Source: Blattamonas nauphoetae (lineage: Eukaryota > Preaxostyla > Oxymonadida). Taken from it: a DNA stretch of 64,000 nucleotides. The notes below the pieces were generated by a model. That model ran no database searches and was not told the origin of the DNA. It saw only the letters and a program-made list of their open reading frames with translations. Made by a program: the position numbers and the translations under genes. Shown one piece after another: positions 34,245 to 42,905 of this stretch (positions are counted from its first letter, which is position 1; each line of letters opens with the position of its first letter). The stretch covers positions 682,001-746,000 of the forward strand of contig JARBJD010000007.1 of NCBI GenBank assembly GCA_033064195.1, given 5' to 3'.

Positions 34245-34772
34245 CATGGGGATTGAACAATATAGATTGGTCAAACTAAGAAAAATCAAATTTGGTTCCG
34301 CGCCGAAACGCCTATGTCGGGAAAAAACCTCAAAATACTCTGAAAGCCAGAATGGCACACATTTTTCTAACCTTATTTCCCTGTTTTCTCCACAACCAGC
34401 CATCCGTTTTGAATCAAATAAAATGCATTGTGATCGTAAACATCTCGACAAAAGCTGCTCAAAAAATTAACCGATTTTTTTCCTAAGAATTTTTTGTTGA
34501 GAAAAATATGGGTTTTTTTCCATTTGTCCAAATATCCAGAATTTTTTCTCCAAGTCTTTTTCAAACTGTTCATTTCATCAAAAAAACGTTTTTATGAAAA
34601 TTTTCATCGAAATCGATTCACTGGTTGTTGAGATATTGCCGAAACGTTTTTATATCGTGCAAAAGGGGGTATTTTGAGGTTTTCTCCCGACACAGGCACT
34701 TCGGCGCGGAACCAAGTTTTATTTTTCTTAGTTTGACCAATAGATATTTTTCAAGCCCCATGTTACGGATTA
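34241..34772 (+). mobile_element. MITE-like element family B, intact copy, 532 bp
   Basis: Long terminal inverted repeats of about 105 bp start CCGTAACATGGGG and contain TTGGTCAAACTAAGAAAAAT, GGTTCCGCGCCGAA and AACCTCAAAATAC in both arms with about 10-15% differences. The interior shares short blocks with family A (ATCCGTTTTGAATCAAATAA, ATTCACTGGTTGTTGAGATA), so A and B are distantly related. No coding capacity. Confidence 0.75.
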
Positions 34773-34886
34773 ATAAAAAGTTCGGTTTCATGAAAGGACG
34801 ATGACATCATTCATACGTTCGACGGTCACAAACAAAAAATGATTTTGACCACTCATACCACGGCTCGATCAATGATCTCGAAAAAA

Positions 34887-35082
34887 TGTAATGCGAAAGA
34901 GAAAAAGGCGAAGGACAGTGAAAAATCTGATGAAAATCGAGTGCCGATCATCCTACATATATCAGTGTCCGAGCGAGTGAACTCTAATTTGTTGAAAATT
35001 GACCGTAAAAACGTGAATAATGTTTGAAGAGATGATTCTGAGACGATACTTCTCGAAAATCGCTTTTGTGAGAGAATCAAAA
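34887..35082 (+). repeat. Left arm of second inverted repeat, 196 bp
   Basis: Reverse complement of 35221-35416. Translated frames are identical over the arm, and one more short block matches after a single mismatch at the outer edge. The DNA is not related to element families A to D in an obvious way. Confidence 0.8.
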
Positions 35083-35120
35083 AAGCCGGTTCATTTCTCA
35101 TCCAGAAGAGGAGATTGAGT

Positions 35121-35168
35121 TTTAATGTTGATCTTCGTACTTTTGAATGATGTCAATAATGCTGACCC
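35121..35168 (-). mobile_element. Solo end of family C element
   Basis: ATGTTGATCTTCGTACTTTT followed by GAATGATGTCAATAATGCTGACCC (split here for length) matches the right terminus of the family C element at about 85%. It lies in the 138-bp spacer of the second inverted repeat. Confidence 0.55.
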
Positions 35169-35220
35169 AGATTTTCAAGAATGGATGAGGGTTTCTAGTT
35201 GATCCAGCAATTGTCGACTA

Positions 35221-35416
35221 TTTTGATTCTCTCACAAAAGCGATTTTCGAGAAGTATCGTCTCAGAATCATCTCTTCAAACATTATTCACGTTTTTACGG
35301 TCAATTTTCAACAAATTAGAGTTCACTCGCTCGGACACTGATATATGTAGGATGATCGGCACTCGATTTTCATCAGATTTTTCACTGTCCTTCGCCTTTT
35401 TCTCTTTCGCATTACA
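35221..35416 (-). repeat. Right arm of second inverted repeat, 196 bp
   Basis: Partner of 34887-35082; the spacer between them is 138 bp and holds the solo family C end. Confidence 0.8.
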
Positions 35417-35518
35417 GTTTTTCATCTCGATTTTCATATTCGTGATTGGGTGGCATTCTGATTTGGATCCACCTCATTCCCACAGCATTTTTACCTTATC
35501 TCATGTTCATTAATTTGT

Positions 35519-35738
35519 GAAAGATATTTAGAACAGATAGTCGCAAGTTTCAGGGAGGCGGGGATTTATCCTTTCAACCCTGAAACTGTCCTTGGGAGAT
35601 TAAGAGATGGGTCTCTCGCAGAGGAAGCTCGTCGAGGATTTCCTCTTGGATCGAAGGTGCTCTCCGATCCTTTGGTGCAAAATGCGTGGAGATTTCATCT
35701 CAGATTTCCAGCTGTTGAAGATGATCAATACCCTGATA
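35519..35738 (+). mobile_element. Transposase C-terminal fragment (pogo/Jerky-like pattern)
   Basis: A plus-strand frame gives IVASFREAGIYPFNPETVLG and then LGSKVLSDPLVQNAWRF. The F-R-x-A-G-I-Y-P-F-N-P-x2-V-L block is the usual post-catalytic segment of pogo-type DDE transposases. It is cut at the TA where the family A element inserted. Confidence 0.6.
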
Positions 35739-36339
35739 GTGCCGTCAGAAAGGCGCCAAAATTCATTAACCCGCCATAAATCGCGATTTTCACAAAAACT
35801 TTGAGATATGGTCCAACTAAGAAAAAAATCAAATTTCGAAAAAAATGGCCAAGAACTCGCTGAGAAAACAGCCTTGTACTTGAAAAGCCCCACTTTTCAC
35901 AATTCATTTTGGCAATATCTCAACAACCCGTGAACCAATTTTGATGAAATTTTTACCAAATCCTTTTTTTGATGATTCGAACATTTTGGAAAAATTTCGA
36001 AAAAAAATTATGGGTTTCTGGACAAATTCCAAAAAAACCCATATTTTCTCGACAAAATTTTCTTCGAAAAAAAAATTTCTTTTTTGAGGACATTTTGTCG
36101 AGATCTTTACGAATATAATGCACTTTGTTTGGTTCAAAACGGATGGCTGGTTATGGAGATATGACGTCGAAAAGTTGAAATAAATGGGTGTATTTTACTG
36201 TATGAAGCTACAGACCCCAATAATGGGTCTTTAGCTCCCAATTTTTGTCAGGATTATTTTCTCACCAAAACAACATTTCCTAGAAAAAATCTCGATTTAT
36301 GGCGGGGTAAATAATTTAGGCGCCTTTCTGACAGCACTA
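35737..36339 (+). mobile_element. MITE-like element family A, intact copy, about 603 bp
   Basis: Bounded by TA on both sides. Terminal inverted repeats read GTGCCGTCAGAAAGGCGCC inwards on the left and GGCGCCTTTCTGACAGCAC on the right, followed by the second shared block CCGCCATAAATCG; the full arms are about 55 bp with few differences. TA flanks and GTGC ends suggest mobilisation by a Tc1/mariner-type transposase. No coding frame. Other copies: 25690-26273 (diverged) and truncated ends in both arms of the large palindrome. Confidence 0.85.
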
Positions 36340-36565
36340 TGAGACGGTGAGTCCAATTGCGATCATGGCAGAAATCGATTAAACTGACACTTTCATCGAA
36401 GCACATCAGCTGGCGCTTAGGAAACGCCTCATGTCTCCATCTGAAAATGTCATATTCTGCCAGAAATTTATCGAGCTCCTCACCAGTATGTGGGAGATTG
36501 TCGTTGGTGATGTCCACTCGCAGGAAAAATGGGTCTTGATCAAGAACCTCCAAGAATGATGCCAA
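36340..36565 (-). mobile_element. DDE transposase fragment (catalytic Asp region)
   Basis: Minus-strand frame with LDQDPFFLRVDITNDNLP, FLAEYDIFRWRHEAF and RQLMCFDESVSLIDFCHDRN. The M-C-F-D-E-S strand resembles the first catalytic strand of pogo-like DDE enzymes. It lies opposite in strand to the fragment on the other side of the family A element, so the two are not halves of one gene. Confidence 0.5.
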
Positions 36566-36634
36566 GCCTATATCGCATTGTCTTCATCACAATAATACTG
36601 ATTTCCTCTTCCTATCATCTCACATTCGGTTCAG

Positions 36635-36915
36635 ATGTTCTCATTCCCTCCTAACGATGAAAACCTGGTTTTAGATTCGTCGTCGTCAGGAAAACAGTGA
36701 ATTTTTATGTTCCTACTTTATTCTTCAAACCACTTCACGACAAGTTTTACTTGACATTTTTTAGAAAAAAACGCGAGAAATTCATCCTATGCTGGGAGGG
36801 GATGGATGTGACATTACCAAGGACAAACTCCCAGATTACATTAATCAATCCTGATATTTTGGTCTCCACGCTGAACAAAGTGAAAGAAGATTGCCAAACA
36901 CTTTCAGGCAGCTAA
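36635..36915 (+). CDS. Small unknown protein, 2 exons, 70 aa
   Basis: ATG 36635 opens MFSFPPNDENLVLDSSSSGK; a 68-bp intron (36697-36764, GTGAATTT to TTTTTTAG) joins in phase to exon 2 with REKFILCWEGMDVTLPR and INPDILVSTLNKVKEDCQTL, stop at 36915. Exon lengths 62 and 151 nt sum to 71 codons. Unspliced, the first frame ends after 22 codons. The second exon looks like a beta-strand pair followed by an amphipathic helix. No family recognised; its small size and conserved-looking text would fit a subunit of a larger complex. Confidence 0.5.
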
Positions 36916-37188
36916 TGGTGACAGATATGTCTGTTGACTTGCCGTTTTATCGTTCTTAGCATGTGATTGAAGGAGTCTCTGAGATCTGACCCTTTGAAAA
37001 ATAAAGGAGTGACAATGACCAGGACTTTTGGACGGTCAGCCATGCCTACTGTCATTGCGGAAAAATATTGAGATTGAAAGACATTATTTGTAAGACCATT
37101 GATAATTTAGGATTTTCCATCAATGTGATCGACCCACAGTGGTCTGTCTCTCGATTCGTGACCCTCCCCAATCAATTTCAGTCCGATC
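36916..37188 (+). other. Intergenic region upstream of the TRF4-type gene
   Basis: No gene or repeat seen. A pyrimidine-rich CAATTTCAG stands just before the start codon region at 37189, so a short 5' leader intron is possible. Confidence 0.35.
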
Positions 37189-40100
37189 ATGACTGACCCC
37201 AATCAAACATCCCCTCCCCATGTCACACTCCGCATTGAGAAAAAGGTGGGATCACTCAAAGTCGCGTACGATGAAGAATCACAGTGCTTATCATCACCAG
37301 GAAGATCACCAACCAATTCACCAACAGCTGATCATCAAAAAGACTACGATCCATTCGGTACACCGAGTCTTCCTCTCGATAGATCGGAACAGACCACTGT
37401 TCTGAACCCATTTGATGATGTTGAAGCAGTTTCTTTAAAAAGCCTCACCCCAGATCATATGGCATCAAGTCTTCCGGTCAGTTCCTATGAAAATGAAAAA
37501 AAGGGGAAAGAGTCCGAGCAAGGCTCTATACAATCACTGAATACAAACGAAGATAAAGAACGAAAAAGAAGGGAAAAGAAGGAGAGGCAGCGACTGAAAA
37601 GACAAATTGAAAGCAAAGAAGGAAAAGAAAAAGCAGAAAAACTCATTGAAAAGGAGGAAAATGCCAGTCGAAGAAGTCGAGAGGACAAGCGAGACAAGAA
37701 AGGCAAGAAAAAGAAAGATAAGAAAAGAAAAAAGAAAGATTCAGTTGAATACGTGAACAACTCAGACGATTCCAAAGACTCAGATGCAAGAGAAGTAACT
37801 ACTGCAGATTTCCTTATCCAATCGGAGAAGAATTCAATCTCTGCCTATACGGACCAACAACCCTCCACCTTTTCCTTATCGGGCAAATCACTTGTAGGAG
37901 GTGTTGATGAAAGGGATGGTGATGACGAGGAGGATGATGGTACTGAAAAGAAGCGAAGGAAAAAACGAAACAAGAATGCAGAGCTTGATTGGATGCTGCA
38001 AGCCGAAAAAGAGAAACAACATGCAAAGGAACGGTCTCAGCGTATTGATGCACAAAAGAAAAAAGATTCTGAACTCCTACGACAGAAATTAGAAGACCTC
38101 ACAAAACTATCAAAAGAATCAGCACAATCTGAACTTGCTGCTGCAAAAGAAGCAGAAAAGTTAAACATAAATCCATTTCAGGAGCAGAAACTTGGAGAAA
38201 AACACCATTCTACGCACTCAAATGATGCTCTCACATCAATTTCCTCACCACATCAAGACCATCATGCACTTCGTTCCCAATCTCCTCCTATCCATTCACA
38301 TTTGATTGTTCCTACTTTGGAAGACAGTCCACCAGCTGTACGTCTTCTAAAAGACAATAAACAAGATTCTCAACAGATCTCAAATATTCCTCTTTCATCG
38401 AGTTCATCACCTTCTCTACCGAACCTCCCTCCATATTCTGCGCAATATGGAGTTTCTCACCCAAAAATGAATTCAGTATCCGAACAACGAGCACTTGACA
38501 ATCAATCATTGCTCTCTTCCACTCCAGTCCCAGCTTCGCAACTCTTCCTTCTCACACATTTTTTCTTGGACCACTTTATTGCTCAGAAAGAAAACGTTTC
38601 AAAGATTCCATATTCTTTTGAACGAAATCAGACTCTCCCTTTCATTTCTTCTTTATCGACTTACCAAGCACTTCTGAAGGTTGGACAAGGATACAGCCCT
38701 GTTAAATCGTCTGATGTTCCAAACTTAGATCAGAACGATCTCTTTTTGTCCTTTCCACTCCCGAAAACTTCACATCCCAACGATTTATTCTTTTCTCAGC
38801 TCACTGCAGAAATTCAGACCTTTGAATCAATAAACACTCTCACCCAATCTGAAATCCTTCATCGTCTTTGGCTCATTGAACAGATTTGGCAACAAGTCCG
38901 CCTTATCAGTCCACACTACTTATTGTGCGTCACTGGCTCATTCACCTCATATACATCACTACCAACATCAGATGTGGATATCGTGATCGTGTATCCACAA
39001 CAGTGGATGTATGTTCAAAGAGTTCAAAGAATGATGCGGTCCTTGTTGGAGCTCTGGTATGGAGACCAAATTCTGTCTGAACCAATCCGTCAAAGATCTC
39101 AAGACATCTGGGATGTCCGAAAGAAGGCCATTGCTGCTCTGGGGAATAACACCATTAAATTATGCGAGACATGTGGGACGGTTCTCTGTGGATGTTTATG
39201 TGACTGTGATATTCAGATTGCACAAACTCTTCATACTAACTCCATCTACCCCACAAATGGAAAGGATGATGATGAACGGAAACACATTAAAGAATTACTT
39301 GGAATGGAGTTAACTCGAGCCACACAAATGTCTCTCGATTTTTCCTCTGCAATGATTGTCTCGAGTGTTTATATTGCCAACGAACTTCGAATTCGAAAAC
39401 CAGATCTTCGTTCAATTCAACGCATTATTGTTGATGCTGATAAGGTCGAATCAAATGAATCTAAACAGGTTGCAAATCAAACAACAATCAAAACAGAGAT
39501 TCATCAACATGAAAAAGAACACACAAACTCTGAGACACAAAACTCATCAAAAGATGATCTTCCTTTGAAAGCTGATGTTCGAACCCGTCTCAATCATTGG
39601 TTTGTTGATACACCATTCACTCCATCCACCCTTCCTCCTACACCCGTCCACTACACCCATACACTCCTTGAACAGTTGCACAATCAACTTAGTTCCCTTC
39701 AAACATCACTAACCACATCGCAACGTATGTTTCACTCATCAGATGCGACTGATCAAGGATATCCAAAGACTGGTGGATATGACCGTCAATCACCAAGTCC
39801 CTCATTGGGAGAGCATCTTCTTCAATCAGACTCTGAAGCCGCATCGCAATTTTCTGCGATGACGACATATCCACTCGATCTTTTCGATCCTCCATTCGAG
39901 TCCAACTTTATCAAGTCTAAAATCCCGCTAGTGAAATTAACCCATTCCAAATCCAAATTACACGCGGATATCTCTGCTTTCGTTGTATCTGGAATTGTGA
40001 ATTCCGACTTCCTTCGAAATCTCCTTCTGTTTTTCCCCGCTGCTCAAGGGATCATTCTCGTTCTCAAGTCATTTCTTCTCCTCCACAACCTCAACGAACC

Positions 40101-41412
40101 ATTTCGTGGCGGGTTGGGAGGATACCCGTTGTGTCTGATTGTTGTATCTCATCTGCAGATGTATCGTCAGAATTACGGTATTGATTGGAGAGACGCAAGC
40201 CAGGGCGAATTGCTCTTGTCATTCTTCCAGCTGTACGGAGAAGTCAGAAGCCCGATCGAGACAAATCCCGAAAAGTCAGACAAGACGCAAGAAGGATCCA
40301 AGGAAAAGGACTCCAGTCTCCCCCAGTCCTCTGAGACAGTCCCAACACCACAATTCAGCTCCCTCCTCCACGCCATCTCGATCCGAGGAAAGGGCGCTTA
40401 TCTCCCAATCGATCAGATTCGAACCAGCCGATCAGTGCTGTTTGAAAAAGTGGATTCTGGGTGTGACCGCCTCATCGTTGAGGATCCTCTTGATGGAAAC
40501 AACAACACCACCCGGTCCTGCTATCATTGGCCGGAGATTAAAGAGGTTTTTGGGAATGCGTATCGAGAGATGATGAAGATGAAGGCAAAAGTTGAAAAAA
40601 GGGAGAGGTTAAGAAAGGCTGAGCGAGAGAGGATCAGCCAAAGTGGAAATGAGGACAAGGAAACAGGAAAAGACCACTCTCAGACAGACAAGGATGCATC
40701 AACGCAAGAGACATCCACATCACCGTTCTCTTACGACAAGTCGTCACCAGACCTCCCAATCTTGTCGTCAGCCCAAATTGATGCTCTTTCTGTCGAAGAC
40801 ACGGTCTCCCTCTTCTCCTCGTGCTCAATCCTCCACACCATTCTCCCCATTTCTGTTTCTCATTTGGAAGACAGAATCAATCGAGACAATGCTGACTGGA
40901 TTGAGAACGAGAACTCCTTCTTCGTTCCTGGCTCATCCATCCCGCAGCATCTCCCATCACCTGTCATGTCACAGGATCACTCACTCACTTCTCTCTCTTC
41001 ATTTCCAGGGGCGGACTATCCGCTTGGATACTCTCGCCCCAAACCTCATTTTGGTGTCCCTCCTCCGCTTTCTGGGCTCAACTCCAGACCACACAACCCA
41101 CTCGCCACCCTCACTCTTCCCCCATCCAGCCAAGGCCAACCAATTCTTTCACACAGCATCGCTGTAAAATCTCATGCACACCCGCCTCGTTATCCAAATA
41201 GTTCCCCGCGAGAGGACGAGGCGATTCAGCGAGGATTGCAGAGTCATGGAAGGATGCAAAATCGATCCTATCGAGGTCCTCACACTCAATATCCGTCAAA
41301 TCAAGGGCGGAGAAATGATAGGAGAAACGAAAAACAGTTTGGGTACGAGTGGAAACCTGATAATCGAGAAAGACGGAGTGATGACCAGCGCGACAGTACA
41401 GATGGACATTGA
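37189..41412 (+). CDS. TRF4/PAPD5-type non-canonical poly(A) polymerase, 1,407 aa, intronless
   Basis: Nucleotidyltransferase predicted to add short A tails to nuclear RNAs for surveillance (TRAMP-like role in relatives). Palm motif: VTGSFTSYTSLPTSDVDIVI near residues 580-598, with G-S and the two catalytic Asp of DVD. The third Asp sits far away in KLHADISAFVV (about 925), and the PAP-associated domain follows with LKSFLLLHNLNEPFRGGLGG (about 955-975). Between the second and third Asp there is an extra segment of about 200 residues that includes a cysteine cluster (CETCGTVLCGCLCDC, about 658-672). The N-terminal 400 residues include a long Lys/Glu coiled region, and the C-terminus is Arg/Gly/Asn-rich. 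No introns. It is the first large host gene after the transposon nest. Confidence 0.85.
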   Translation: MTDPNQTSPPHVTLRIEKKVGSLKVAYDEESQCLSSPGRSPTNSPTADHQKDYDPFGTPSLPLDRSEQTTVLNPFDDVEAVSLKSLTPDHMASSLPVSSYENEKKGKESEQGSIQSLNTNEDKERKRREKKERQRLKRQIESKEGKEKAEKLIEKEENASRRSREDKRDKKGKKKKDKKRKKKDSVEYVNNSDDSKDSDAREVTTADFLIQSEKNSISAYTDQQPSTFSLSGKSLVGGVDERDGDDEEDDGTEKKRRKKRNKNAELDWMLQAEKEKQHAKERSQRIDAQKKKDSELLRQKLEDLTKLSKESAQSELAAAKEAEKLNINPFQEQKLGEKHHSTHSNDALTSISSPHQDHHALRSQSPPIHSHLIVPTLEDSPPAVRLLKDNKQDSQQISNIPLSSSSSPSLPNLPPYSAQYGVSHPKMNSVSEQRALDNQSLLSSTPVPASQLFLLTHFFLDHFIAQKENVSKIPYSFERNQTLPFISSLSTYQALLKVGQGYSPVKSSDVPNLDQNDLFLSFPLPKTSHPNDLFFSQLTAEIQTFESINTLTQSEILHRLWLIEQIWQQVRLISPHYLLCVTGSFTSYTSLPTSDVDIVIVYPQQWMYVQRVQRMMRSLLELWYGDQILSEPIRQRSQDIWDVRKKAIAALGNNTIKLCETCGTVLCGCLCDCDIQIAQTLHTNSIYPTNGKDDDERKHIKELLGMELTRATQMSLDFSSAMIVSSVYIANELRIRKPDLRSIQRIIVDADKVESNESKQVANQTTIKTEIHQHEKEHTNSETQNSSKDDLPLKADVRTRLNHWFVDTPFTPSTLPPTPVHYTHTLLEQLHNQLSSLQTSLTTSQRMFHSSDATDQGYPKTGGYDRQSPSPSLGEHLLQSDSEAASQFSAMTTYPLDLFDPPFESNFIKSKIPLVKLTHSKSKLHADISAFVVSGIVNSDFLRNLLLFFPAAQGIILVLKSFLLLHNLNEPFRGGLGGYPLCLIVVSHLQMYRQNYGIDWRDASQGELLLSFFQLYGEVRSPIETNPEKSDKTQEGSKEKDSSLPQSSETVPTPQFSSLLHAISIRGKGAYLPIDQIRTSRSVLFEKVDSGCDRLIVEDPLDGNNNTTRSCYHWPEIKEVFGNAYREMMKMKAKVEKRERLRKAERERISQSGNEDKETGKDHSQTDKDASTQETSTSPFSYDKSSPDLPILSSAQIDALSVEDTVSLFSSCSILHTILPISVSHLEDRINRDNADWIENENSFFVPGSSIPQHLPSPVMSQDHSLTSLSSFPGADYPLGYSRPKPHFGVPPPLSGLNSRPHNPLATLTLPPSSQGQPILSHSIAVKSHAHPPRYPNSSPREDEAIQRGLQSHGRMQNRSYRGPHTQYPSNQGRRNDRRNEKQFGYEWKPDNRERRSDDQRDSTDGH

Positions 41413-41479
41413 ACTCTTAATTTAGTCCTATCTTCTTTCATCTTGTTTTACACCATTTCACCGAATTCATAATTTTGAA

Positions 41480-41704
41480 TTATTGCATTATCAGCGACGG
41501 AGACCAGATCAAGTCTTTGTGTTGACTGTGGATGATATGTAATTGATTGTTGATTGACTGATGGGAATCGACGATGAAAATACATTTTCGATCATGTAGA
41601 ATGACTTTGGAGAAGAGTGCATCTGCACTTGGGGTGATGAGAAGTTCGAAGACGATTGTGAGGATTTTTGTTTGATTGGATGAAAAGAGAAGCAACGATA
41701 GCAT
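41480..41704 (-). CDS. Possible small protein, 74 aa
   Basis: Between the converging ends of the TRF4-type gene and uL23, a minus-strand frame from ATG 41704 to TAA 41480 reads like protein: LTIVFELLITPSADALFSKV, then KCIFIVDSHQSINNQLHIIH. It begins 29 bp after the uL23 stop on the same strand. No family recognised. It could be chance in a 320-bp gap. Confidence 0.28.
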   Translation of the reverse strand: MLSLLLFSSNQTKILTIVFELLITPSADALFSKVILHDRKCIFIVDSHQSINNQLHIIHSQHKDLIWSPSLIMQ

Positions 41705-41732
41705 GCTGTTGAAATGGTTTCAAGCCGATTAC

Positions 41733-42331
41733 TCACACCATGCCGATCTGGTTTGCAACGTCGAGAGCTTCATGCTCTGGGAGGAGGCGAATGTAGGCCT
41801 TCTTTTCTCCGTTTGGACTGATCAAAAGGGAAGATAAACATAAAAAACAAATCGGAAAATACGTGATAAGTGTGTTCACCTTGCGGCAACGAACATGATA
41901 AAGTTTCTCAAAGGCACGCTTGATTTGAGGTTTTGTTGCTGCAAGTCGAACAATGAAGACGAGGGTGTTGTGGTTCTCAATCTGTTGCATCGCAGATTCA
42001 GTAGTAACTGGAACACGGATGATGTCAAAGTCATCAACTGGGCGAGCACCTGAAGCTGCCTTCCTGGGGAACTTTGGTTTGCGTGGGAGCTCCAGAGTGC
42101 TGGGGCGGTGGAAGTGGACGGAGGTACGAACCTTATGCTTGCGTGCTTAAAGGAATACAAGAAAATGAATGTTGATTAATCCGAATTGTGAGATTTGGAG
42201 GTAAATTTTGAAGAAAGTTCACGTATGTGAAAAAAGTGGAACTAAACAGATTAAAAAGCCTCTACTCCGTGAAAATGAGCCTCTAACATCGCAAAAAGAT
42301 CATTGACAATACCTCTAACTTGCTTGACCAT
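41733..42331 (-). CDS. RPL23A: 60S ribosomal protein uL23 (L23a), 3 exons
   Basis: Large-subunit protein at the peptide exit tunnel. Exons 42331-42313, 42145-41863 and 41817-41733 give 128 aa. The first exon encodes only MVKQVR plus one base; its 167-bp intron is long for this genome. Conserved text: VRTSVHFHRPSTLELPRKPK, VPVTTESAMQQIENHNTLVF, KVNTLI then PNGEKKAYIRL and the end LDVANQIGMV. The 45-bp second intron lies in the loop between KVNTLI and PNGEKK and is open in frame, so it could be missed by gene finders. Shorter at the N-terminus than animal L23a, like yeast and archaeal forms. Confidence 0.95.
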
Positions 42332-42538
42332 TTCTCTGATGCGATCTAAATCCCCTTTGGCCCAGAGTCTTTCCCACTATCTGGTTTTGAATCTTGAAAA
42401 AACGCATCCAATCATTTATCTGGATGAATTCAGCTTCTCCCATTTTCATCTCCGTTCATTTTTGATTTTATCAACATATCACCTAAACCTGATGTGACAC
42501 GAATCGACGAACAGCTCTCGTCGATTATTCAGAACTCA

Positions 42539-42720
42539 ATGCTCTTCCGCGCCATTTTCCTCGTTTTCGCTGCTCTCTTCACACCAGGTTTCCTTTTTCT
42601 TTCATTGTAGTATTCCCATCAGCTCAAGCCCAATGCCAAGGTGGAAAATGCAGAGCTCAACGCCCCAACCTTCAGAACGGTGGAAACTGTCAGGGCGGTC
42701 GATGTTCAGCCAGAAGATAG
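42539..42720 (+). CDS. Small secreted cysteine peptide with duplicated motif, 52 aa
   Basis: Too short for standard ORF finding. Exon 1 (42539-42587) encodes a typical signal peptide MLFRAIFLVFAALFTP; a 23-bp intron (42588-42610, GTTTCCTT to CATTGTAG) joins in phase to exon 2 (42611-42720). The likely cleavage follows AQA (residues 21-23), leaving a 29-residue mature peptide. It contains two copies of one motif, CQGGKC at 25-30 and CQGGRC at 43-48, each followed by a basic tail (RAQR, SARR), linked by PNLQNGGN. Net charge is strongly positive and there is no membrane anchor. Four cysteines could form two C-x4-C loops or bind a metal. Function unknown; it has its own intergenic space between uL23 and the UBAC2-like gene. 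The short intron and small size leave some risk of chance. Confidence 0.6.
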
Positions 42721-42905
42721 ACCATAAATACATACCACACACAGTTAGACCCTATTGCGATGCAATCGGTCAGAGTTTCCCGTTTTGTTCTCACACACTC
42801 CACACTAATCATCCACTTGGATTAATGCTTTGGAAATCTGCGTGACGCAAAGCTTCAAATGAAGAAGATGAAAGGCGAAAGGAAGACAATTCATAAAAGC
42901 AAAAA

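Noticed and set aside
34241-34772. Family B as a tRNA-derived SINE
   Set aside because: It has long terminal inverted repeats and no A/B boxes or poly(A) tail.
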